This document shows positions 27,243 to 35,557 of a stretch of DNA of 64,000 bases, in pieces. Numbering within the stretch: position 1 is the stretch's first letter; the number at the start of each line of letters is the position of its first letter. A program made the translations under genes and the position numbers. The notes below the pieces were generated by a model. The model did not search any database. It was not told the DNA's origin and saw nothing but the letters and a program-made list of their open reading frames with translations. The DNA is from Chitinophaga oryziterrae (lineage in GTDB: Bacteria; Bacteroidota; Bacteroidia; Chitinophagales; Chitinophagaceae): contig NZ_WRXO01000008.1 of assembly GCF_009758125.1 (NCBI RefSeq), forward strand, positions 62,001-126,000, in the 5' to 3' direction.

Positions 27243-27887
27243 TTATTCGGCAAGCAAACGCTTGATATTGTTAATCAATAGCTGGATATCATTATTTTCG
27301 GTTCCATCATAATATCCCCTGATATGCCCTGAGTTATCTATCAGCACCAATTTTTCACTATGAATAAAATCACCTTCTCCACCATCGCCATCTGTGGCCA
27401 CAATAAACAATCCCTTACGGGCATATTGGTATAGCTTTTTCTTATCGCCGGTTAATAGCTGCCATTGTTTGCTTTGTATGCCCCTGGATTGGGCATACTG
27501 TTTTAAAATAGCAGGGGTATCATGTTCGGGATCTACAGTAAAAGATACAAAACGAACATATTCATTATCCGGGAATGCTTTCTGTACAACATTCATCCCA
27601 TTCATCATTTTTGGGCAAATAGTAGTACAGGTGGTAAAAAAATAATGTGCTACCCATATTTTATTCTTTATAAAACTATTGTCAATCAAAATGCTGTCCT
27701 GGTTTACAAATGAGAAATCAGGAATTGCATAATATGGGGGGCTGGTTTGCAAACTGTAATTTTCACGGAAATAAGGCATATCCGCAATACGGTAGTTGTA
27801 CCAGTATAATGCACCATAAGCCATCGCAGGTAGTATAAATGCGATACCTAAAAACAGCCCCCATGCCCTTTTACTTAGTTTTTTCAT
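27243..27887 (-). CDS. SCO1/SenC copper chaperone
   Basis: 214 residues with an N-terminal membrane anchor, thioredoxin-like fold, copper-binding CTTIC and the distal His in FIHSEKLVLID. SCO proteins deliver copper to the CuA centre of oxidase subunit II. It overlaps the subunit I gene by 17 bases. Confidence 0.9.
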   Translation of the reverse strand: MKKLSKRAWGLFLGIAFILPAMAYGALYWYNYRIADMPYFRENYSLQTSPPYYAIPDFSFVNQDSILIDNSFIKNKIWVAHYFFTTCTTICPKMMNGMNVVQKAFPDNEYVRFVSFTVDPEHDTPAILKQYAQSRGIQSKQWQLLTGDKKKLYQYARKGLFIVATDGDGGEGDFIHSEKLVLIDNSGHIRGYYDGTENNDIQLLINNIKRLLAE

Positions 27888-29589
27888 TTGTCATAGATTG
27901 AGAATGCACATCATTATTACCGCCTTCATTTACCGGACTTTCTGCATTGAATTTGTTGGGAACAGGCGAGCTGTATTTGAATACATTTATTAAAGAAGGA
28001 ATGTAAGTGATCATTATCAATATTACACTGGCAATAATCCAGGGCTTCATGTTGTGTAATAGTGGGATTGTTTTTTCTTCATGCAATTCTTCTGATTCAG
28101 GCAGCGAAATTGCGGGTTGCCTTGTTCTTTTCCCCAAAGCGGTAACAAAAAAACAGACTAAATATATGGATGCCGCAACTCCCATCACGATACCTCCGAC
28201 CATTGTAACTGTTGCTGTAGGTACCCAATGAGGGTTAAACAGATCGCTTGCCGGATTAGTATACGACATCCCCATATTGGTCCTCCTGGGTTCTCCCATT
28301 AATCCACCTGCCATTAATCCATGTGAGAGTATTGCCACACCAATCATCCAAACGTATGGAACAATGGTAACCATGCTTAAAAATTTTACAGGCTTTCCCG
28401 ATACAGTGCTATACATATAAATACTCATACCTAGTATTACCAGGAGTACAGGTCCGGCCACAGTCATATGAAAATGTCCCGGCACCCAACCAGTATTATG
28501 CACCATTTGGTTGAGAGAATAGGATGCATTGATAATTCCTGACAATCCTCCAAAAATGAACAACAGCAATCCGCAAAGAAAATATCCGAACAAGTAATTT
28601 TCAGATCGGAACCAAGGTAATTTCCCCATCCAATCAAACAACCCTCTGGCACCTCTTTTTCTCCCTGCCAACTCTAAAGAGGCCCCAACAGTAAATGCGG
28701 TCATAAAACTGGGAATAGACACAGCATAAGTAAGTATGCTTACCCAAAGTTTGGTGCCCTGCCCCATTACGGGTTCACTAAACTGATGGTGTACACCTAC
28801 AGGAGTAGATAATATCAGGAATAACAGGAAGGCTAACCTTGCCGCATTTCCAGAGTATAGTTTTCCGCCGCTTATTTTGGGCAGAATAGTATAAAATGCT
28901 ATATATGCAGGCAATAACCAGAAGTAAACCAAAGGATGTCCAAACATCCAGAACAGCATACGGGTAAGCGGCACATTGATATCATTTGTCCAACCGGCAG
29001 ACCAGGGCATTAACAATATCAGTGATTCATATGCCACAGGGATACTACTGATAAACCACATTGTAAAATTTACGAATGTACCTAAAACGGCAATGGGCAT
29101 TTTTGCATTGAGGTGTTCCTTCTTCCAGTCGCTATACATTTTAATCCAACCAAAGAATGCTACCCAGCTACCTACAATCAATAAAGATGTACCCAGATAA
29201 AATAAAGGTGAATTCTTAAGTGGCGCATAAAATGTATACAGGGCCTGGGCCTTGCCAATTATCATTAATACAGCATCTATTAAGGTACCGCCTACCATAA
29301 GTATCATCGATATACTGTAAGACCATCCGGGAGGCTCCTTCTTCAGATAATGACTCATAATTACATGTCCGAACACCACGGCAAAAAAGGTGGTAAGGAC
29401 AATCGCATTGATAACTCCATGCATTGTAAGTCCCTGGTAATAATTGATGCCTGCAACCGCTGTTTTATGAATAACACCGGCCCTGTAAAGGGTCTGCATC
29501 ACACCATTATAGGCCCCCAATATAAAGAGCGTCATAGGCATGAAAAGACCAATAAGAATCGTATTTTTATATGATTTTGATATATTCAT
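27871..29589 (-). CDS. cbaA: ba3-type cytochrome c oxidase subunit I
   Basis: 572 residues, about 13 helices. GHPLVYFWLLPAY contains the CuB-ligand His and the cross-linked Tyr of heme-copper oxidases, GVHHQFSEP the paired CuB histidines, and the C-terminal NTGWVPGHFHMTVAGP the heme ligands. The short subunit II, the SCO gene and the lack of subunit III argue for the B (ba3) family rather than NO reductase. It reduces O2 to water while pumping protons. Confidence 0.88.
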   Translation of the reverse strand: MNISKSYKNTILIGLFMPMTLFILGAYNGVMQTLYRAGVIHKTAVAGINYYQGLTMHGVINAIVLTTFFAVVFGHVIMSHYLKKEPPGWSYSISMILMVGGTLIDAVLMIIGKAQALYTFYAPLKNSPLFYLGTSLLIVGSWVAFFGWIKMYSDWKKEHLNAKMPIAVLGTFVNFTMWFISSIPVAYESLILLMPWSAGWTNDINVPLTRMLFWMFGHPLVYFWLLPAYIAFYTILPKISGGKLYSGNAARLAFLLFLILSTPVGVHHQFSEPVMGQGTKLWVSILTYAVSIPSFMTAFTVGASLELAGRKRGARGLFDWMGKLPWFRSENYLFGYFLCGLLLFIFGGLSGIINASYSLNQMVHNTGWVPGHFHMTVAGPVLLVILGMSIYMYSTVSGKPVKFLSMVTIVPYVWMIGVAILSHGLMAGGLMGEPRRTNMGMSYTNPASDLFNPHWVPTATVTMVGGIVMGVAASIYLVCFFVTALGKRTRQPAISLPESEELHEEKTIPLLHNMKPWIIASVILIMITYIPSLINVFKYSSPVPNKFNAESPVNEGGNNDVHSQSMTNEKTK

Positions 29590-29592
29590 TCT

Positions 29593-30042
29593 TCATTTCT
29601 TTAAATAAGTTACCAGTACCTGGGCCATCATATTATGATGCCCGGCGCCGCAATACTCATGACATACTATTCTATAAGTTCCATAATCAGTAAAATTTAC
29701 AGTTGTCTTATTTACTGCTCCTGGTATGGCCATAAGGTTGACCCCTTTTCGTTCAATATTGAATCCATGTACTACATCCGCAGATGTAAGGTAAAAATCT
29801 ACAGTACTCCCGGCAGGCACGATAATCTCTGCCGGATCAAAGGCCCACATCCTGGCTATAATATATACTTCGTAATGAGTATCATCCACCTTCTTTATCG
29901 CTGACTGCCGGAAAGTGGCATTATAAGGGATACAGGCCGGCACATCTATTTTCCTGGCAAATGCATTATAAAGAATAGCGAAAAAGAATACCGCCATTAC
30001 TGAGCTACTTAGTAAAATGGTTTTTATTTCATACTTATTCAT
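29593..30042 (-). CDS. cbaB: ba3-type cytochrome c oxidase subunit II
   Basis: 149 residues: one N-terminal helix and a cupredoxin domain with the complete CuA set (His in VHGFNI, then C-x3-C-x3-H-x2-M in CHEYCGAGHHNM). The single helix and short length are typical of ba3-type subunit II. Three bases before subunit I. Confidence 0.9.
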   Translation of the reverse strand: MNKYEIKTILLSSSVMAVFFFAILYNAFARKIDVPACIPYNATFRQSAIKKVDDTHYEVYIIARMWAFDPAEIIVPAGSTVDFYLTSADVVHGFNIERKGVNLMAIPGAVNKTTVNFTDYGTYRIVCHEYCGAGHHNMMAQVLVTYLKK

Positions 30043-30061
30043 AATAGTGGCTGTTATTAAC

Positions 30062-30196
30062 TTAATGCCTTTCCAGTTGAAGATTATACACGCTGAACCA
30101 TAGTAACACAGTAAACATCAACAAAAGAATGATGAACACGATGGTGCCTTTGGGTTTGAAGTCTCTTTCTATGTCAGAATGGGTATCTGTATTCAT
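30062..30196 (-). CDS. Oxidase subunit IIa, 44-aa single-helix protein
   Basis: An ORF too short for usual cut-offs: MNTDTHSDIERDFKPKGTIV, then a hydrophobic helix, ending WFSVYNLQLERH. The KPKGT...helix...WxSVYxLQLxRH layout fits the small subunit IIa of ba3 oxidases, which replaces the missing second helix of subunit II. It is the first gene of the operon, 19 bp before subunit II. Confidence 0.8.
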   Translation of the reverse strand: MNTDTHSDIERDFKPKGTIVFIILLLMFTVLLWFSVYNLQLERH

Positions 30197-30223
30197 ATTC
30201 CTGCACGTTTGTTATTTATGCAA

Positions 30224-30255
30224 CAAAATTAACTACCATCCGGAGGAGGTAGTTA
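30224..30255 (-). promoter_or_regulatory. Promoter of the ba3 oxidase operon with an inverted repeat
   Basis: On the minus strand TAATTTTG (30224-30231) is an exact -7 element. No TTTG -33 box is visible; instead TAACTACC (30230-30237) and GGTAGTTA (30248-30255) form an 8-bp inverted repeat with a ten-base spacer. There is no GTnAC-N4-GTnAC box, so control differs from the neighbouring Crp/Fnr-type promoters. Confidence 0.5.
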
Positions 30256-30327
30256 CCCTATTTATATCATTGATGTACCTTTTTACTTATTATTAAAAAA
30301 CACTGAAATTTCAGGCAGGAGTTTATG

Positions 30328-31206
30328 TTATATCAGATCTTTGTTGCTATGCTTTATCTTCTTGAATTTTTCAGGGCTGATCCCTTCATACTTTTTAAAG
30401 AAGCGGGAGAAATAAGAATTATTCTCAAAATTGAGTTCCCACGCTATTTCACTTACAGACAGCGTGGAGTTAACTAAAAGTCTTTTTGCCTCTAACAATA
30501 TCCTGTTTCGGATCAAATCGCCGGCAGATCTACCTGTTAGTTTTGAACAAAGGGTATTCAGATAGTTAGGGGTAATAAATAACATTTCAGCATATTCTTT
30601 GGGCAACTTTTTTTTTGTATAAAACTGCTCTATTAACTTTTCGAAAGATATAAGTTGACTGTATTGATAAGGCGACTTTTGTTGTCCATGGCTTTGTTTT
30701 TTCCTATTTGCCAGAATAAAAACCTGCAACAGTAAAGCCCTAAGCATATCAAGACATCCTTCTTCCTGTAACCTATACTCGGAAAGCATTTGATGAAATA
30801 AAGAATCAATATCGCTGACGTCATCCGGAAAACCAACAACAGAATGCTTACCATTTAAAGAAAAGAATAACAGGTTGCTTAAATAATTGCTGTTCGCCAG
30901 GAAAGTGCTGAAAAAAGGCATACCGAAATTAACAAGTATTCCATCAGTGTCATTATCAAAAATCCATTCGTGAATTTGTCCCGGGGTCAAGAAAAAGACA
31001 GTACCTTTTTCTACCGGGTAGCTTTCAAAATCTATTACATGCCGACCACCAGGCCTGGTGATATACAAAATTTGGTAAAACGAATGTCTATGTGGAAATA
31101 CCAACGATTGCAGAGATTGCAGATAAGTACGCAAATCAGTAACTACTATTTCATGGTTATCCTCATTATGCAAATTACAAATACTATATATTGGAATTTT
31201 TTTCAT
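30328..31206 (-). CDS. AraC family regulator next to the ba3 oxidase
   Basis: 292 residues: N-terminal cupin sensor (PHRHSFYQILYITRPGGRH, FFLTPGQIHEW) and C-terminal double HTH (ELNFENNSYFSRFFKKYEGI). It lies upstream of the ba3 oxidase operon, same strand, with its own Crp/Fnr-type promoter. It could activate the oxidase through the inverted repeat at 30230-30255; that link is inference. Confidence 0.85.
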   Translation of the reverse strand: MKKIPIYSICNLHNEDNHEIVVTDLRTYLQSLQSLVFPHRHSFYQILYITRPGGRHVIDFESYPVEKGTVFFLTPGQIHEWIFDNDTDGILVNFGMPFFSTFLANSNYLSNLLFFSLNGKHSVVGFPDDVSDIDSLFHQMLSEYRLQEEGCLDMLRALLLQVFILANRKKQSHGQQKSPYQYSQLISFEKLIEQFYTKKKLPKEYAEMLFITPNYLNTLCSKLTGRSAGDLIRNRILLEAKRLLVNSTLSVSEIAWELNFENNSYFSRFFKKYEGISPEKFKKIKHSNKDLI

Positions 31207-31258
31207 CGTTCTTTATTTCCTCTCAAGCAACATATAGTACAATTACATTCTGACGAAT

Positions 31259-31411
31259 TCAAAGGTCTGATATAATATATTATTTATTAGTGACAATAGT
31301 CACACACTTACCTGATTTCCTTAAGCATTCTTAATCTGAAATCAGCACAAATCAACCAAAACCGTTTTAACCTGGTTCCATCTGTTTCCATAATACTTCT
31401 GTTACCGCCAG
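31259..31411. repeat. Duplicated promoter segment, copy 1
   Basis: About 150 bp here match 35138-35294 over most of their length, from TCAAAGGTCTGATATAATAT to a final TACCGCCAG-like end. It includes the Crp/Fnr-like box GTGAC-AATA-GTCAC (31290-31303) and the minus-strand -7 element GACCTTTG (31260-31267), with the same 36.5-bp spacing. It is the promoter of the AraC gene. No gene is seen in 31207-31450. Confidence 0.75.
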
Positions 31412-31450
31412 CGTTTTTTATATCTAGAATAATACAGTCTCTTTTATATT

Positions 31451-32632
31451 TCATTTCCCATATAACAGGTAAGGGTCTACCATAGCAGCCCATTCACCTG
31501 CATTGGTAAAGGCATTTAGTCCGCCCATAAAATCCGGCAAGGGCAGTTCAAACATTTGTCCTGCGTCCTGTTTGCCGGTCAGGAGCTTCAGGTGGTTCTC
31601 GCCGGTACCGTTAACATGCGTTTTATAGGGAGCCCATTCAAAAGCGCCGGCATGTGTATCCCGGATCAGTTTCAGCAACAGCAGGCCAGCCCTTACCGGG
31701 CGAAAGCTGTAGGGGTCGGTTACATGCAGCATCAGCCCTTTGCAGGACTGGCCTGTATACCGGCCAGCCTCCGGTACAAAGTCCACCTCTCTGGCCACTA
31801 CATCATCATCGATATTTTTATTGAATAAGGTGGTTATTTCCCCTGAGCGTAGCCAGGGTGCGCCAGCTACCCTGAAAGGTACGGCCGTCCCCCTGCCCTC
31901 ACTGATATTCGTAGCTTCCAGGAGACAAAGACCGGGATATAGTAAGGTTGCTTCAAAACAATTGATAGCCGGCGAAGCAGGCACAAATGAGGTGCTCCAG
32001 TCGGGATGCAACAGATCCCGGTACCAACCTTCACAGGGGATCACCTGTAAAGGACATCCAATATGCTTAACTGCGTTAAAATACAGCGCCAGCTCTCCCA
32101 GCGTACAGCTATGCCGCACCGGCATCTGCCATCTTCCTATAAAACTGGAAGCAGTTTCCTCATCCAGCAATGGACCTTCTGCCAGCAACAGGTTCCCTGA
32201 TAAAGGATTGGGCCTGTCCAGCACAATCAGCGGCTTGTTAAAAAGAGCGCTTGCTTCCAGTACATAGGTCAGCGTCCATAAATAGGTATAAAACCTGCTG
32301 CCTACGTCTGGCAGGTCCAGCAACAACAGATCAATATCCTCCAGGTCTTCCATGTCCGGCATCAATTTGTGGCCATACAGGCTAACTACCGGGAGGCCGG
32401 TAAGCGTATCGTTCCCGTTACGCATGAAATGCCCATCAGGCCCTGTTGTATCCAGCCCATGTTCCGGAGAGAACAATTTCACCAGGTTGTACTGCTGCTC
32501 TAACAATGCTTTCCGTGAAGGAACAAATGCCGACGTCAGGGCTGCATTATTGGTAACCAGACCTATACGTTGGGTTTTCCAGGAGGGAGCCTGCGCTAAT
32601 AGTTTATCAATGCCAAACTGTACCTTTATCAT
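31451..32632 (-). CDS. NamZ-like (DUF1343) exo-N-acetylmuramidase
   Basis: 393 residues with the DUF1343 landmarks RIGLVTNNAALTS, LFSPEHGL, LLLLDLPDVGSRFYTYLWTL and LYPGLCLLEATNISEGRGT. The characterised member NamZ cleaves terminal MurNAc from peptidoglycan fragments for recycling. No signal peptide is visible, so this copy may act in the cytoplasm on imported fragments, unlike exported NamZ. It is convergent with no partner. Confidence 0.85.
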   Translation of the reverse strand: MIKVQFGIDKLLAQAPSWKTQRIGLVTNNAALTSAFVPSRKALLEQQYNLVKLFSPEHGLDTTGPDGHFMRNGNDTLTGLPVVSLYGHKLMPDMEDLEDIDLLLLDLPDVGSRFYTYLWTLTYVLEASALFNKPLIVLDRPNPLSGNLLLAEGPLLDEETASSFIGRWQMPVRHSCTLGELALYFNAVKHIGCPLQVIPCEGWYRDLLHPDWSTSFVPASPAINCFEATLLYPGLCLLEATNISEGRGTAVPFRVAGAPWLRSGEITTLFNKNIDDDVVAREVDFVPEAGRYTGQSCKGLMLHVTDPYSFRPVRAGLLLLKLIRDTHAGAFEWAPYKTHVNGTGENHLKLLTGKQDAGQMFELPLPDFMGGLNAFTNAGEWAAMVDPYLLYGK

Positions 32633-32741
32633 GCTTTAATTTAATAAAATTACAGTTAGATACGTCCTTCCTTTTTCATTTCGGTTAATAATTTCGTTTA
32701 TCACATTATCACCGGAAACTTACCGTTGCCCTTAGATATAT

Positions 32742-32749
32742 TATATTTG
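32742..32749 (+). promoter_or_regulatory. Bacteroidota -7 element of the HAD gene
   Basis: TATATTTG matches TAnnTTTG exactly, 54 bp before the ATG at 32804. TTG at 32725-32727 could be a poor -33 contact. Confidence 0.45.
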
Positions 32750-32803
32750 TTAAACCTGAACGGCCTGATTTCAGATCATTTTTATACTAATAGCATATAA
32801 TAT

Positions 32804-33586
32804 ATGAAACACGGACTTTTGATTGACATGGATGGCGTCATTTATAGCGGAGAGACTTTAATTGAAGGCGCTGACAAATTTATCGGGGAATTGCTTAAAA
32901 ATGATATTCCCTTTACTTTTATGACCAATAATAGTCAGAGAACAAGACTGGATGCTGTACGGAAACTGAGGCTCCTTGGTATAGAAGTTACCGAAAACCA
33001 CATTTATACAAGCGCTATGGCTACGGGTAAATTCCTTAGCGATCAGGGTGCTCATACAGCATATGTTTTGGGAGAAGGAGGGTTGTTAACCAGTTTGCAC
33101 GAAAATGGTATTAGCCTGGTGAATACAGACCCGGAATTTGTAGTTTTAGGAGAGGGCAGGAATTTTACACTGGAGATGGTCCAGCGCGCCGTAGATATGA
33201 TCCTGGCAGGAGCAAAATTTATTACCACCAACAGGGACCCTTCTCCGAAAAAACCAGGATGGAATAACTTAGGTATTGCCGCCACTACCGCAATGATCGA
33301 GGAAGCTACGGGAAGGAGAGCTTTTGTTACCGGAAAACCCAGCCCGGTGATGATGCGTTCTGCACGGAAATATTTAGGACTGGAAACAGCTGAAACAACC
33401 GTTGTAGGGGATACCATGGAAACGGATATACAGGGAGGCGTACAAATGGGATACAAAACAATTCTGGTACTTTCCGGGATTGCCAAAAAAGAAGATCTAA
33501 GTCAGTATGCCTTTAAACCGGATTTGATAGTAAGTTCTGTAGATCAAATTGAAATCCCGCTTAAATGGTGGCCTTTAGGAGTCTAA
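32804..33586 (+). CDS. HAD-IIA phosphatase (NagD-like)
   Basis: 260 residues. DMDGVIY (D8 nucleophile, D10 acid/base), the Thr/Asn motif MTNNS, the Lys in VTGKPSP and the Mg2+ acids in VVGDTMETD are all present. HAD-IIA enzymes of this group dephosphorylate sugar or nucleotide monophosphates. It is convergent with the metallo-beta-lactamase/rhodanese gene across a long palindrome. Confidence 0.9.
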   Translation: MKHGLLIDMDGVIYSGETLIEGADKFIGELLKNDIPFTFMTNNSQRTRLDAVRKLRLLGIEVTENHIYTSAMATGKFLSDQGAHTAYVLGEGGLLTSLHENGISLVNTDPEFVVLGEGRNFTLEMVQRAVDMILAGAKFITTNRDPSPKKPGWNNLGIAATTAMIEEATGRRAFVTGKPSPVMMRSARKYLGLETAETTVVGDTMETDIQGGVQMGYKTILVLSGIAKKEDLSQYAFKPDLIVSSVDQIEIPLKWWPLGV

Positions 33587-33622
33587 TACATCTCTTCTTT
33601 TACACCCCTAAAGGAATTATAA

Positions 33623-33660
33623 TGGTTTAAGCGTAGTTATATATAACTACGCTTAAACCA
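33623..33660. terminator. Perfect 38-bp palindrome between convergent genes
   Basis: TGGTTTAAGCGTAGTTATA (33623-33641) is followed directly by its exact reverse complement to 33660. It could act as a bidirectional terminator for the HAD and metallo-beta-lactamase genes, although neither side has a clear T tract. Confidence 0.55.
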
Positions 33661-33673
33661 GCCCATTTCAGTA

Positions 33674-35101
33674 CTACAACAATGTTGAGGGACATACATA
33701 ATCACTTATCCTGAATTTACCGGATTCTTTGATAGCCTTGAAACCTCCTTTTACATCAATCAGATTGTTGTAGCCTCTCGCTCTGAGGATTGAATTGAAG
33801 ATCATGGAGCGGTATCCTCCGGCACAATGCACGTAATAGGTCTTATTCTTATCCACGTCACTTATATGCTCATTGATATAATCCAGGGCCATGTTCTCTG
33901 CTCCAATAACATGTTCTGACTGGTGTTCACTTTGTTTTCTTACATCCAGCATGTTTATATGCGGGTTAATATTCATTCTTTCTGCCAATTCATCTACGGA
34001 TACAGATTGAATGGTATCCGTTTCTTTGCCTGCATCTTTCCAGGAATCGAAACCTCCTTCCAAATGGCCGATAGTATAATCGTAACCTACACGCGCCAAA
34101 CGGGTAACAACTTCCTCTTCGCGGCCTTTATCCGTAATCAGTAAAATTCTCTGATTAATGTCCGGAATCAATGCACCTACCCAGGGCGCAAAGTTGCCGT
34201 CTATACCAATGTTAATGGAATTAGGGATAAATCCTCTGGCAAACGTCTGGGCATCACGTGTATCCAGGATCAGGGCACCGGTTTCGTTGGCAGCAGCCTC
34301 AAATGCGTCAGGGCTCAATGCATGTCTGCCTCTGTTTAGCACGGTGTCTATGCTTTCATAACCTTTAATATTCATCAGCACATTCGCCGGGAAATAACCA
34401 GGCGGTGGCAGCAATCCATCTGTAACTTTTTTGATAAATTCTTCCTTAGTCATGGGTTTCAGCGCATAATTTGTTGCTTTCTGATGGCCCAGTGTGTCCG
34501 TTGTTTCCTTACTCATATTCTTGCCACAAGCAGAACCTGCTCCATGGGCCGGATATACAATAATATCATCTGCCAGCGGCAGTATTTTATTATGCAGCGA
34601 GTCATAAAGATGGGCTGCCAGTTTATCCTGGGTTAAGTCGGCCACTAATTTCTGCGCCAGATCGGGCCGGCCAACATCGCCAATAAACAACGTGTCTCCT
34701 GTAAACAGGGCAATGTCCTTCCCATTTTCATCAGTCAACAGGAAGCAACTACTTTCCATTGTATGTCCCGGAGTATGAATCACTTTAATGGTAATATCGC
34801 CTAACCTCAGCACTTCACCGTCTGCCGCCACATGTGCATCAAACCCTGGTTTTGCTGTTGGGCCATATACTATGGTTGCCCCTGTTTTATTGGCCAGGTC
34901 CAGATGCCCGCTTACAAAATCAGCATGAAAGTGGGACTCCAATACATATTTAATTTTTGCGTGGTCTTTTTCTGCACGTGTTATGTACGGCTGCACTTCT
35001 CTTAGCGGGTCAATAACAGCGGCTTCCCCCTTACTTTCAATATAATAAGCCCCCTGAGCTAAGCAACCGGTATAAATCTGTTCAATTTGCATGATTGACA
35101 T
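33674..35101 (-). CDS. Metallo-beta-lactamase/double rhodanese fusion, persulfide-dioxygenase-like
   Basis: 475 residues. An N-terminal MBL domain (about 5-240) has H57-x-H59-x-D61 (the usual second-metal His replaced by Phe62), H66, H113 and D136, as in ETHE1-type persulfide dioxygenases that use one iron. Two rhodanese domains follow. The first has ITDKGRE in place of the Cys loop and is likely inactive; the second has HCAGGYRS and should carry the persulfide. Expected role: oxidation or transfer of glutathione- or protein-bound sulfane sulfur. Its promoter shares sequence with that of the AraC gene at 31.2 kb. Confidence 0.88.
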   Translation of the reverse strand: MSIMQIEQIYTGCLAQGAYYIESKGEAAVIDPLREVQPYITRAEKDHAKIKYVLESHFHADFVSGHLDLANKTGATIVYGPTAKPGFDAHVAADGEVLRLGDITIKVIHTPGHTMESSCFLLTDENGKDIALFTGDTLFIGDVGRPDLAQKLVADLTQDKLAAHLYDSLHNKILPLADDIIVYPAHGAGSACGKNMSKETTDTLGHQKATNYALKPMTKEEFIKKVTDGLLPPPGYFPANVLMNIKGYESIDTVLNRGRHALSPDAFEAAANETGALILDTRDAQTFARGFIPNSINIGIDGNFAPWVGALIPDINQRILLITDKGREEEVVTRLARVGYDYTIGHLEGGFDSWKDAGKETDTIQSVSVDELAERMNINPHINMLDVRKQSEHQSEHVIGAENMALDYINEHISDVDKNKTYYVHCAGGYRSMIFNSILRARGYNNLIDVKGGFKAIKESGKFRISDYVCPSTLL

Positions 35102-35137
35102 TAATGTATAGTTAAATAACTTCTTCGTTTTATTTCT

Positions 35138-35294
35138 TCAAAGATCTGATATGATATATTAGTTATTGGTGACTTTAGTCACACACAAACCTGATTCTCT
35201 TAGGAATCACATAATCAACCAGCCCCCTTTTTTAACCTGATCCCATCTTTTTTTCCACCAATATCATACCGATGATAATGCCTGTGGCCGCCAG
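35138..35294. repeat. Duplicated promoter segment, copy 2
   Basis: Second copy of the 31259-31411 segment, upstream of the MBL/rhodanese gene. It contains the Crp/Fnr-like box GTGAC-TTTA-GTCAC (35169-35182) and the minus-strand -7 element GATCTTTG (35139-35146), spaced exactly as in the other three promoters. The box is a perfect six-base inverted repeat with two central bases. Confidence 0.75.
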
Positions 35295-35298
35295 AGCA

Positions 35299-35337
35299 AT
35301 ATCCAAGGGTTGCTCAAAACGAGCAACCCTTGGATAT
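35299..35337. repeat. 17-bp hairpin in the gap before the cellulase
   Basis: ATATCCAAGGGTTGCTC, loop AAAAC, then the perfect complement. Like the hairpin of copy A it contains GGTTGCTC...GAGCAACC. No T run follows, so it may be a repeat rather than a terminator. The remaining stretch to 35557 shows no gene. Confidence 0.5.
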
Positions 35338-35557
35338 CAGGGATAGGGATATATGGGTCTGATTAATACTTTTTTTAATGACTTTTTGTTTATCCACGTA
35401 ATTCCTGTAAACTTGTAAAACCATATCGTTCGCCTTCCCCAAGGCAGAAAGATTTTTTTTGAAACCTATTGTTAGAACCTATTCATAACCAATACCCTTT
35501 TTTTAAAAACCCATATAAGCTCCTTGTTCATTACATTTTTACCATAAACTATACCTA

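Noticed and set aside
27871..29589. NO reductase as identity of the heme-copper subunit I
   Set aside because: The cross-link-type Tyr, the CuA-containing subunit II, subunit IIa and SCO argue for a ba3 oxygen reductase.
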